Assembly (NCBI GenBank): GCA_964343305.1
Contig: CAYFJO010000054.1
Location: 1 to 38,408, forward strand
DNA length: 38,408 bases
Origin: CAYFJO01 sp964343305
Lineage (GTDB): Bacteria; Planctomycetota; Planctomycetia; Pirellulales; Pirellulaceae
Direction: 5' to 3'
Part shown: in pieces, positions 15,862-23,302 of the stretch
Numbering within the stretch: the first letter of the stretch is position 1
Layout: each line of letters begins with the position of its first letter
Position numbers and translations under genes: made by a program
The notes under the pieces: generated by a model
What the model was told of the DNA's origin: nothing
Database searches by the model: none
The model's input: only the letters and a program-made list of their open reading frames with translations

Positions 15862-18231
15862 TCATTTGCCATCATCTGAATCGTTCTTAATCGCATAAAG
15901 TTTGTCAGGTCCCGCGATCAACAGCACATCATCGGCCAACACCAGATTGCCTGTACCAACCGCCATGTTGGCAAATTGAATTGGCTGTCGAGTTAGTCGC
16001 GGCAAACGTGTGTCAGGTTCAATTCGCTGATCAAACACAAGAATCGATTCGCGGGTCGGCCAAACCACTCGACCGCCCGACAAAATCCCGCGGCCGTAAC
16101 CATGCGGCGTTGGCCGCCCGATTCCTTTCTTCGCGCCGCCACGTTTCGCTGGGAACTGCGCTGCCGTTTCGCCGGTGAACACATCGATCCAATACAAGTA
16201 AAGTCCGCTGGCAATCAAATGATTAGCGCCAACTCCGAGCAAATGAATCGCGTCAACGTTCGAATTCTCCCAGATGGGCCGGCCACTGACCGAGTCTAAT
16301 GCAAAAATCTGATCACAATCCGCCGGTGCAACAACAACCATGTCTTGGTGACAAAGACACGGATTCAAATCGCGAAAATAATGCAAGTCACTTCGATCCG
16401 GATTGGTGGGACGCAACGGCGATCGCGGGTATCGCGTCAGCCATTTGATATCGCCAATACTCGGCTCGATCGCGGCAACGGCACCCATGTTCGTATTGCA
16501 GTAGATCGTCCCCTCGTGCATCGAAAGCAGCACGTGGGTGACCTCATCCAACTCGCCACCCGCCGGCGTCTCGGCGTTGCAGATCTTCGTGCGCCACACT
16601 GGCGGTCGTTGCAAAATGTCATCGGACAACTGCACGGCCGGCAACGGATAACAAGCGACATGCAACTCAGGCAAAGCACCTTCGCGCGTCGTGTATCGCA
16701 TCGCCACATAAAGCCGCGAGCCGTCTGAAATCGGAGCCCCTTCAAATTCCCAGCGCACATCTCTGTCAGGCAAAATCGGAAACTCCGGCAGCATCTTACC
16801 TTGCTTGGCCAAGTCGATGCCGACCAAATAACTGCGTTGCGTACGTTGTCGCTGCTCCTTCGCATCGCGCGAGCCTGTGACAACGTCGCCCAACCGACCA
16901 AACACTTTGTTGCCATGCGCCGTCATCGTAAAACGCGGCGCGCCAAGATGGGGCCGGCGAGGCGACGGAAACGCCTCAAACTCTCGCGCCTGTTCGTCGC
17001 CACCAGCGCTGGGATAGATTTCCTGACGAAACTGCTCGCCATCTTCACCGCCAATGAAACCCCAAACCGGCTCGACATCTCGCAGCCGATGAGCCAAAAT
17101 CCGCTTCGATGTGTTCCACAGCACCAAGTCGCCGACGACCAGCGGATGATAACTCAATGCCCCACGGCCATCTTCTGCGATCCGTGGCCTGCCGAGCCCA
17201 ACAAATTCACGCTCAGTCGAAACCGGCAACAGGTCCACCTGCCAAATCGCTGTGGGACGGAAATCAAGGTCGCGCCGTCCATTTGATGATCGACTTGTCG
17301 AACCCGCGAACGTTGGCCACCCCCGTGCGTTCGGAACAACATCCCAGCCACGACTCACCTCGATCAACGTCTTCAGTTGCTCGTGATAAACACCGGTCTT
17401 GCCACCAATTTTTCCCTCGGCATCCGGGTGCAACTTTTGTAGCAGTGTGCGTTCAATCTCCGCCCGCTCATGATTGCCTTCCAAAATCGAAGCCAGCACC
17501 AAGCGAGCACGCACATCAGCTAATTCCAAATCGGTGTCCGGATACGCCAGCCAAGAATCAAACTGCGGCTCGACAACGAGCGGCTTCAAATCGTCCCACT
17601 TTTCGTCCAAATCAACGTCGCGAATCGCCAGCCACAATGGTCGAGCGGACCAACGACCCAGCGTTTCGTCTGCTGTTTTCGGAGCCCGAAGTTGACGATC
17701 GATTCGTTCCAAGTAACCACGAGCTTTGGCGAACTCGCCGCGTTCCAACGCAATTTCACTCAATTGAAACAACGCATTGTCGCCGTAACTGCTGACAAAC
17801 ATCTGCTCAACAATCCGCCGCAACAACATGTCGTCACGCCGCCGGACCGCATCGTCGTACCACCGCCGAGCCAACGGATCAACACGCCGCCGATAACTAG
17901 CCAACGCTTCCGGAGCCAATCGATGTGCCATTGCGAGTCGCAAATGACACAACTCTCGCACTGGCACATAACACGTGTAACCGTGCTGCGAGGTCCAATC
18001 ATCCGCCTTGATTGCGAGCAGTTTCTCGCCCTCGTCTTCCAACACACGCCGAATCGTCTCGACTGCTTCCTCGATCTGCCCATCTTCAATAAACTCATCA
18101 GCCCGAACCAGATCCGCTCCTTCGGCCGTCTCGATGTGAACCGAAAGTGAATACTCACGGCTATCAATCTGACCGCGCGCGCCACCGACCATTACATGAA
18201 CAAGCACGGCGAAAAAGAAAAGTCGTGGCAT
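15862..18231 (-). CDS. Secreted PQQ-like beta-propeller protein
   Basis: A protein of about 789 residues. From the ATG at 18231 it starts with a good signal peptide (MPRLFFFAVLVHVMVGGARG); an upstream in-frame extension to 18288 adds a polar segment that would mask it. Residues about 90-330 look helical and TPR-like (for example ALFQLSEIALERGEFAKARG). The rest carries blades of a PQQ-like propeller, with Trp-containing repeats such as GDIKWLTRYPRSP and SGRPIWENS. Such propellers in planctomycetes rarely bind PQQ and more often act as scaffolds. It lies just upstream of MoxR on the same strand and may be the first gene of that operon. No true quinoprotein dehydrogenase site is visible. Confidence 0.8.
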   Translation of the reverse strand: MPRLFFFAVLVHVMVGGARGQIDSREYSLSVHIETAEGADLVRADEFIEDGQIEEAVETIRRVLEDEGEKLLAIKADDWTSQHGYTCYVPVRELCHLRLAMAHRLAPEALASYRRRVDPLARRWYDDAVRRRDDMLLRRIVEQMFVSSYGDNALFQLSEIALERGEFAKARGYLERIDRQLRAPKTADETLGRWSARPLWLAIRDVDLDEKWDDLKPLVVEPQFDSWLAYPDTDLELADVRARLVLASILEGNHERAEIERTLLQKLHPDAEGKIGGKTGVYHEQLKTLIEVSRGWDVVPNARGWPTFAGSTSRSSNGRRDLDFRPTAIWQVDLLPVSTEREFVGLGRPRIAEDGRGALSYHPLVVGDLVLWNTSKRILAHRLRDVEPVWGFIGGEDGEQFRQEIYPSAGGDEQAREFEAFPSPRRPHLGAPRFTMTAHGNKVFGRLGDVVTGSRDAKEQRQRTQRSYLVGIDLAKQGKMLPEFPILPDRDVRWEFEGAPISDGSRLYVAMRYTTREGALPELHVACYPLPAVQLSDDILQRPPVWRTKICNAETPAGGELDEVTHVLLSMHEGTIYCNTNMGAVAAIEPSIGDIKWLTRYPRSPLRPTNPDRSDLHYFRDLNPCLCHQDMVVVAPADCDQIFALDSVSGRPIWENSNVDAIHLLGVGANHLIASGLYLYWIDVFTGETAAQFPAKRGGAKKGIGRPTPHGYGRGILSGGRVVWPTRESILVFDQRIEPDTRLPRLTRQPIQFANMAVGTGNLVLADDVLLIAGPDKLYAIKNDSDDGK

Positions 18232-18312
18232 CAATCCAGTATACGCGTCACGACGATTTTGAGAAAGAAACCTGTTCGCACGAGCCAATCAATACCTCGC
18301 GCATTCTCATCC

Positions 18313-18398
18313 CCTGCCAGCTTGGTCTGGCAGGAACGCACGTTTACCAGTTAGCTCATCCTCACCACCAAGCAAGACCCCTGCCTGCTCGTCAGGCA
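18313..18398. repeat. Two intergenic hairpins between nucleotidyltransferase-like and PQQ-like genes
   Basis: CCTGCCAG-6-CTGGCAGG at 18313-18334 is a perfect eight-base stem, and TGCCTG-5-CAGGCA at 18382-18398 a six-base stem. They fill the 215-base gap between the two minus-strand genes. Without a T-tract they are not standard terminators, but they may stop transcription of the nucleotidyltransferase-like gene or belong to an intergenic repeat family. Confidence 0.5.
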
Positions 18399-18446
18399 AG
18401 TGCACAAGTCTCGCCCTCGATTATAACCTATTCACGCGCGTATCGA

Positions 18447-19001
18447 TCAGTCATCCTCGTTGACCTGGGCCGCTTGCCACAATTCGCGGAATTTATTCGC
18501 CACGTACGGATTCAGTGTATCCGCGTAGTCGGCGGGCAACTGATTGACGCGAATCAGTTGAATGACGTCGTCAAAGTCGCGCGGTCGATGTGCCGTTGTC
18601 ATTCCGCTGGCAAGTTTCAATTCCAACAACGTCTTCAGCGACACGTAGGGGATGCCATCCTCGTCGACTTCTGCGACGACTTCGGGCGGCGGAAACACGA
18701 CGGGCTTGGGTAAACCATCACCTGGATATTGGCCGACGATCAACGCGTTGATGTTGACGTTGCACACCGCGTCGTGAAAGTTCTTCGAGCCTTCGAATTT
18801 GTCGACCCAGCCCAGACCAAGGTGTTGCTGTTTGAAGCGATCGAGGTCTTCGCGACGAACCAAGATGCCCACGTCGGCCGTCGTGCGGAGGTGTCCGTGT
18901 GCGTTGGCTGCCATCGCGCCGGCTATGGCAAACGGGATTTCCATTTCGCCCAGCAATTTGACCAGACACTGCATTGCTTGGTGGATGGGTGAAGTACCCA
19001 A
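18447..19001 (-). CDS. Nucleotidyltransferase-like protein with altered DxD motif
   Basis: A 184-residue protein of the minimal nucleotidyltransferase type (AbiEii/DUF6036-like). It has the fold signature GAMAANAHGHLRTTADVGIL at about 28-47. In active enzymes the aspartates form DxD; here residues 43-45 read D-V-G, so the second metal-binding Asp is replaced by Gly (codon GGC, one base from an Asp codon). The start is uncertain: a TTG at 19001 fits the family's N-terminal length, and an ATG at 18974 is possible. Acidic C-terminal tail. It stands alone; no partner antitoxin gene is next to it. It may be inactive, a pseudoenzyme or a solitary remnant. Confidence 0.72.
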   Translation of the reverse strand: MGTSPIHQAMQCLVKLLGEMEIPFAIAGAMAANAHGHLRTTADVGILVRREDLDRFKQQHLGLGWVDKFEGSKNFHDAVCNVNINALIVGQYPGDGLPKPVVFPPPEVVAEVDEDGIPYVSLKTLLELKLASGMTTAHRPRDFDDVIQLIRVNQLPADYADTLNPYVANKFRELWQAAQVNEDD

Positions 19002-19142
19002 AAAAACTCATCCGCACGCCGGGCGACTTCGAACATGGATGGACGCATACAACTACCTGTTCAAAGCACGTCTAAGTAATCTGCTTATATTCTATCAGGC
19101 AATCCGATGGCGTCAGCGTTAAAACGAACGTGCAAATGACTG

Positions 19143-19325
19143 TTATTGCGCTGCGTAACCTTCGACCAGCCGGCCGATGCCGAAGCAGGCAATGCCGAAC
19201 CCCATCATGACCAACATGTCGGCGACTGGTCGATCTCGACCGGGTGATCCGTTCAATTCCATCAGTATTGCTAACGGCAGAATGATCAGTGCGATCACTT
19301 GCAGCATTTTTCCGAGAGACTTCAT
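19143..19325 (-). CDS. Small two-helix membrane protein, last gene of oxidase cluster
   Basis: A 60-residue protein with two hydrophobic segments (about 5-22 and 36-52) joined by a polar GSPGRDRP turn. I recognise no domain. It follows the CPTC-containing gene by 11 bases and is the last gene of the respiratory cluster, so a role in oxidase assembly or as a small accessory subunit is plausible but inferred from position only. The ATG start is clear. Confidence 0.65.
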   Translation of the reverse strand: MKSLGKMLQVIALIILPLAILMELNGSPGRDRPVADMLVMMGFGIACFGIGRLVEGYAAQ

Positions 19326-19336
19326 AGCGTGTTGAA

Positions 19337-19651
19337 TCAGGCTTCCGCGGCAACTTGTCCCAGTGGCACTGTATCAGCCGTGGCAACTTCGCCGGCGTTC
19401 GTCTTGTCACCCGCGGCTTGCTCTGCGCGCGCTTTACAAACGAGGTAATAAAAGTATCCACCGAGTCCAAAGAAGATCAGAAACGGCATCGACATCATAA
19501 AGACGATGCTCCAAAAATAGCCTTGAACCATATTCTGCTGATCTTCGGCCATGCCATCTTTGCATGTGGGGCACGCCGATACGACGTCGGTGACGCAGAA
19601 TACGATCACAACGGTGAGGAGACAGCGAATGATGATGTTGATGGAGTTCAT
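19337..19651 (-). CDS. Small membrane protein with CPTC motif
   Basis: A 104-residue protein. An N-terminal signal-like helix ends in VVSACPTCKDGMAE, placing a CxxC motif just outside the membrane, followed by a strong membrane helix (about 46-70, FFGLGGYFYYLV) and an Ala/Glu-rich tail. The CxxC could bind copper or act as a redox pair, fitting the nearby SCO and DUF420 genes. I chose the ATG at 19651; a GTG at 19660 is in frame. Function unknown. Confidence 0.7.
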   Translation of the reverse strand: MNSINIIIRCLLTVVIVFCVTDVVSACPTCKDGMAEDQQNMVQGYFWSIVFMMSMPFLIFFGLGGYFYYLVCKARAEQAAGDKTNAGEVATADTVPLGQVAAEA

Positions 19652-19670
19652 GGGTTTCACCAGCTTCGAA

Positions 19671-19700
19671 ACTTCTGAAGTCTAAAAAGACTCCCGAAGT
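19671..19700. repeat. Palindromic repeat family A, copy 1 (imperfect)
   Basis: ACTTCTGAAGTCT and AGACTCCCGAAGT form a 13-base stem with two mismatches and a four-base loop. It lies between the CPTC gene and the DUF420 gene and shares the ACTTC-x-GAAGT core with the copies at 23259-23292 and 31770-31801. Confidence 0.6.
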
Positions 19701-19709
19701 CTTGGGACA

Positions 19710-20159
19710 TTATACATCGACCCAGGCAGGTGGGTACATGTGATAAAGCATCAAATAAACGACGACGCCGGTGACCGAAACGTACAGCCAGATCGGAAAC
19801 GTCACGACGGCGATTGGCCGATGTCGCTTGCGATTAAAGAAGCCGAAATAAATCGTGATGCCCGCCAAAAATGGGACCGCCGCCGCCAGCAAGATGTGCG
19901 AAATGAGGATGAAATAGTAAGTGTATCGAACCGCGGTGGGTGGATAGTCGGGGAACGGCGTGTTGACTCCCTGCTTGAGAATCTTGTGGAGGACGTAGCA
20001 AGCGAGAAACAGAATCGACACGCCGAAGCACGCCAGCATCGTTCGCTTGTGTGCCGTCTCGCGACCACGTTTGATCAGCACGAAGCCAGTGACGAGCAAT
20101 ATGGTCGCAATGGCGTTCAGCGAAGCGTTGACGTGCGGCAGGATCCGCTCCAAGTCCAA
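19710..20159 (-). CDS. DUF420 membrane protein, probable oxidase assembly factor
   Basis: A 149-residue protein with four hydrophobic helices matching the DUF420 family (YozB/CtaM-like), linked elsewhere to maturation of heme-copper oxidases. Conserved His residues are visible: H9, the HK in TAHKRTM, the H in CYVLHKI, and SHILLA. The start is a TTG at 20159 with AAGGAA six bases upstream; no ATG fits. It follows the SCO gene after an 83-base gap filled by a large palindrome. Confidence 0.87.
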   Translation of the reverse strand: MDLERILPHVNASLNAIATILLVTGFVLIKRGRETAHKRTMLACFGVSILFLACYVLHKILKQGVNTPFPDYPPTAVRYTYYFILISHILLAAAVPFLAGITIYFGFFNRKRHRPIAVVTFPIWLYVSVTGVVVYLMLYHMYPPAWVDV

Positions 20160-20172
20160 TGGTGCTTCCTTT

Positions 20173-20244
20173 GAGCCGACGGCGCTAGCCGCGGGCAGAG
20201 TTGTGACACATTTTGATAACGCCCGAGGCTAGCGCCTTCGGCTC
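20173..20244. repeat. Long palindromic element with GCTAGC cores between SCO and DUF420 genes
   Basis: The left arm (20173-20196) and right arm (20221-20244) are 24-base inverted repeats with only two mismatches, enclosing a 24-base loop. The arm begins GAGCCGA and contains GGCGCTAGCC. The right arm overlaps the SCO stop codon by two bases. Arms of this kind look like a dispersed, REP-like planctomycete element and could also stop or slow transcription. Confidence 0.8.
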
Positions 20245-20962
20245 ACGATGACTCTTCAAGATCATTGAGGCCGTCTTCGTTTTCGTCGATGAACTTTGGA
20301 CGTTCCGGTTCTTTCTCTGACGGTGGTTCGGTTTCGTCAAGCAACTTGCCAATCGACTCTTCCAACTCCGCCAGTTGCTCGGAGTCTTTCCAATCGAAAT
20401 GGCCTCGCAGCTTGCCCCACCGATCAACCAACAACAGATTATAGTCATGGAATCCTTGTTGCACGGGCACTTGAAAGATCTCGCCACCAATCCGGCGAAT
20501 GTGCAGCATTTCGCCAGTCAGAAACTGCCATTGTTCGGGATGGGCATCGAATTTCCGGGCATACTTCTGAAGCTCAGGGGGTGTGTCATTCGTGGGGTCA
20601 CAAGTGATACTGACAAATGTCACACCTTTGGGTCCCCAATGCCGGTGCAGCCGGCCGATGTGTTCATTTTGCAGTCGGCATTTGTGGGGACACGACGCAA
20701 AGAAGAAACTCGCCACCCAAACTTGTCCATCGAGCTTCTTTGAATCGAACAACTTGCCGCTGCGCTCGGTCAATTGAAAATCTTTGAGGATGGGGATGTC
20801 TTTCCAATCGTCGCTGTGCACAAACTGTTGTCCATCACTTGTCGATCCGCCAGAGCCACCTTGAGGTGCGCCGCGATTGCTCATCCTTGCGGCCGTAACA
20901 ATCGTCAGCACGCCGGCCGCGATGATCACAATCGCAAGGCCACCAACTAGCTTTTTATTCAC
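20243..20962 (-). CDS. SCO1/SenC family copper chaperone
   Basis: A 239-residue membrane-anchored thioredoxin-fold protein that delivers copper to the CuA site of oxidase subunit II. One N-terminal helix (about 6-24) precedes the domain. The copper motif is CPHKC (91-95), and the third ligand His is likely the one in GFHDYN. I chose the GTG at 20962 since it overlaps the permease stop by four bases (GTGA) and leads straight into the membrane anchor. The C terminus is highly acidic. Its place in the cluster agrees with CuA assembly. Confidence 0.92.
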   Translation of the reverse strand: MNKKLVGGLAIVIIAAGVLTIVTAARMSNRGAPQGGSGGSTSDGQQFVHSDDWKDIPILKDFQLTERSGKLFDSKKLDGQVWVASFFFASCPHKCRLQNEHIGRLHRHWGPKGVTFVSITCDPTNDTPPELQKYARKFDAHPEQWQFLTGEMLHIRRIGGEIFQVPVQQGFHDYNLLLVDRWGKLRGHFDWKDSEQLAELEESIGKLLDETEPPSEKEPERPKFIDENEDGLNDLEESS

Positions 20963-21768
20963 AACAAATCTCCCGTCGTTCTCTGTTTCGAAATCATCCA
21001 GGCGGCGACGAACATCACACCAGCAAACGCCGTCGCCACAATCCAGCATAAAGCAGCCGACGGCGTATAAAAAGTCTCATTTGGGGGTGGCGACATCAAC
21101 AATTGCCGCACACCACCAACACAATAGGTCACGGGGTTCACCCGCATGATCCAGTGCATCGCCAATTGCGTCCACGCCGAATCCACTGTCGCCGCGGGAA
21201 TCGGAAAAAACGCACCGGATAACAGCCACATGGGCATCAACAGGACGCTCATGATCGCATGAAATCCCTGCGTCGACTCCATCCGCCAGGCAATCACGAA
21301 CCCTAACGAAGTCAAACCGACCGCCGAGACAAACATCAACAGCACCAGGACCAACAAGTTCAAAACACTGGTCTCTATATTGACGGTTAGCGCCAAAACA
21401 AGAAACAGCAACCCCTGCATCATGGCGATGATGGCCCCGCCCAGAACTTTGCCCAACACCATCGCCCATCTCGGCACGGGCGCGACCAGCACTGACTGCA
21501 AAAATCCTTCGCGACGATCCTCAATAATCGAAATCGTGGCAAAGATCGCGGTGAAAAGGAGGATCAGCATCAGCGTCCCCGGAAAGTAATATTCCCGAAA
21601 CCCCTGCCCTTCGATTTCCGAAACGCGAAACGACCGCTCAAAGCCCACGCTGAACAACAGCCAAAACAACACCGGCTGGCCGATCGCCCCAATGATTCGA
21701 TTTCGTTGGCGAAAAAAGCGAACGATTTCTCGCCAGCAAAGGACCCGCGTGGCCAACCAGGGGCGCAT
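20959..21768 (-). CDS. ABC-2 type transporter permease
   Basis: A permease of about 269 residues with six hydrophobic segments, including GAIGQPVLFWLLFSVGF and the region ending AFAGVMFVAAWMIS. REGFLQSVLVAPVPRWAMVL is the typical cytoplasmic coupling segment of ABC-2 permeases. I chose the ATG at 21768 (MRPWLATRVLCWREIVRFFR); a TTG at 21825 that overlaps the ATPase gene by 11 bases is possible. It forms an exporter with the ATPase encoded just upstream. The substrate is unknown; the context hints at copper, heme or lipid handling for oxidase assembly. Confidence 0.87.
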   Translation of the reverse strand: MRPWLATRVLCWREIVRFFRQRNRIIGAIGQPVLFWLLFSVGFERSFRVSEIEGQGFREYYFPGTLMLILLFTAIFATISIIEDRREGFLQSVLVAPVPRWAMVLGKVLGGAIIAMMQGLLFLVLALTVNIETSVLNLLVLVLLMFVSAVGLTSLGFVIAWRMESTQGFHAIMSVLLMPMWLLSGAFFPIPAATVDSAWTQLAMHWIMRVNPVTYCVGGVRQLLMSPPPNETFYTPSAALCWIVATAFAGVMFVAAWMISKQRTTGDLL

Positions 21769-21814
21769 TGCAATTGCCTGAGTAGACTTTGCCAAGTCGT
21801 CGTGTGTTGTTTCG

Positions 21815-22771
21815 TCAGTGTGCAATGGATTTGCCCTCGGACGGTTCCTGCCAAAATCGATGTCCCGTCTTGTTAATGAACACGTCTTCCAAGGTCGGTT
21901 TGCCAATTCGGACGGATTGGATTTGTCCAGGAAATGCTTCGACCAGACGTGCGATCCATTGATGACCGTCCGCTTGTTCCATGCGTAGGCTGCCATCGAC
22001 AATCGACGCATGAATCTGAAACTGAGCTTCAATCGCCTCCGCCAACTCGCCGGGCGAATCGGTGTCGATCGTGATGGCGTCGCCGCCAACCGTGGCTCGC
22101 AAAGCATCCGGTGTGTCGCAAGCCACCAGTGTGCCTTCGCTGAGGATCGCGATCCGATCTGCCCGTTCAGCTTCCTCGAGCAAGTGCGTCGTCAACACGA
22201 CCGTGACACCCATTTCGTCGCGCACGCGCTGCAGATACTGCCACAAATCGCTCCGCGCTCCGGGATCTAAGCCGGTGCTGGGTTCGTCCAGGATCAGCAA
22301 CTCCGGCTGGTGAATCATTCCCTTGGCCAGCTCCACCCGTCGCCGCAAACCACCGGAAAGCGTCTCCGTCAACTCGCCGGCGCGGTCGGACAATTTCAAC
22401 TGGTCCAGCATCTCTGCCGCACGCCGTTGCAGTTGCTCGCCACTCATGCCATAGAGCGCCGCTTGGTGCCGAATGTTTTCTAGAACCGTGAGCTTCTTGT
22501 CCAAACTTGGTGCCTGAAACACGACACCCATCCGTGCCCGAACATTGTATTGCTGGGCGGTCAAATCGTATCCCAGAATATGAACGTCGCCACTCTGAAG
22601 TGGAATCAATGTCGAGAGGACGCGGAACAGTGTCGTCTTGCCGCTGCCGTTAGGACCGAGTAGCCCGAAGATTTCGCCGCGATGGATCGACAGATCCAGT
22701 TGGCGAATCGCTTGTCGCTCGCCATAACAGTGCGACATGCCCAAAACGGAAATCGCCAACTCCGAGTTCAT
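21815..22771 (-). CDS. ABC transporter ATP-binding protein
   Basis: A 318-residue ATPase with Walker A GPNGSGKT (39-46), Q-loop VVFQAPSLDKK, signature LSGGLRRRVELAKG, Walker B LLILDEPSTGLDPGA and the H-loop TTHLLEEAE. The final 90 residues form the extension common in drug/Nod-factor-type (CcmA/NodI-like) ATPases. It lies 10 bases downstream of the oxidase subunit IV gene and pairs with the following permease. Confidence 0.95.
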   Translation of the reverse strand: MNSELAISVLGMSHCYGERQAIRQLDLSIHRGEIFGLLGPNGSGKTTLFRVLSTLIPLQSGDVHILGYDLTAQQYNVRARMGVVFQAPSLDKKLTVLENIRHQAALYGMSGEQLQRRAAEMLDQLKLSDRAGELTETLSGGLRRRVELAKGMIHQPELLILDEPSTGLDPGARSDLWQYLQRVRDEMGVTVVLTTHLLEEAERADRIAILSEGTLVACDTPDALRATVGGDAITIDTDSPGELAEAIEAQFQIHASIVDGSLRMEQADGHQWIARLVEAFPGQIQSVRIGKPTLEDVFINKTGHRFWQEPSEGKSIAH

Positions 22772-22781
22772 GAATTACGAC

Positions 22782-23237
22782 TCAACCAGCGTGTTTGCCA
22801 CGATCATCGTGGTCGGGTTTGTCGTTGTGCTTGCCCGATTGCTGGTCAGGGTCGTCGCCATGCGTGCCTGCATGCGCTTCACGCGGGCTCGCCGCAAAAT
22901 CCCATCGCGACTGACTGTACTTGTTCGTGCGGTTGCCAACATCGGGCACCAGCATCAACAGCAGGAACAAACTCATAATGCTGGCGGGAACTGTCAGCAC
23001 GTATTTCCAGTTGGCCTCGTACTTCAGATGCATAAAGAACAGGATCACCAACATCGCCTTGGCACACGACACCGCCATCATGCACGCGATCGCCATCGTG
23101 TCATGCATATAGTTGCCGATGATGTACGAAAGAAAGGTCAGCACACACAGGGCACCAAAAACCACATAGTATTTCCCAACACCGCCGTGGTCATGATCGT
23201 CGTGCGAATCGTGAGCATCCTGTTCGTTTTCAACCAT
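22782..23237 (-). CDS. coxD: Cytochrome c oxidase subunit IV (prokaryotic, caa3-type)
   Basis: A 151-residue small subunit with three membrane helices and the family motif CAKAMLVILFFMHLKYE. Both ends are rich in His and Asp: the N terminus has HDSHDDHDHGG and the C terminus HNDKPDHDDRGKH, which might bind metal. I chose the ATG at 23237 because AGGAG lies seven bases upstream; longer in-frame readings have no such signal. It follows subunit III, separated by a palindromic repeat. Confidence 0.85.
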   Translation of the reverse strand: MVENEQDAHDSHDDHDHGGVGKYYVVFGALCVLTFLSYIIGNYMHDTMAIACMMAVSCAKAMLVILFFMHLKYEANWKYVLTVPASIMSLFLLLMLVPDVGNRTNKYSQSRWDFAASPREAHAGTHGDDPDQQSGKHNDKPDHDDRGKHAG

Positions 23238-23258
23238 AACTAACTCCTGGCATGACCT

Positions 23259-23292
23259 AGACTTCCGAAGTTTTCTTAAACTTCGGAAGTCT
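23259..23292. repeat. Palindromic repeat family A, copy 2 (perfect)
   Basis: AGACTTCCGAAGTT and AACTTCGGAAGTCT form a perfect 14-base stem with a six-base loop, between the subunit III and IV genes. It shares its core with 31770-31801 and 19671-19700. It could stabilise, process or attenuate the mRNA, or be a dispersed repeat. Confidence 0.8.
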
Positions 23293-23302
23293 GACGCATA
23301 CC

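Noticed and set aside
18718..19017. Alternative minus-strand frame starting with ATG before the nucleotidyltransferase-like gene
   Set aside because: It is out of frame with the recognisable nucleotidyltransferase fold and has no domain of its own.
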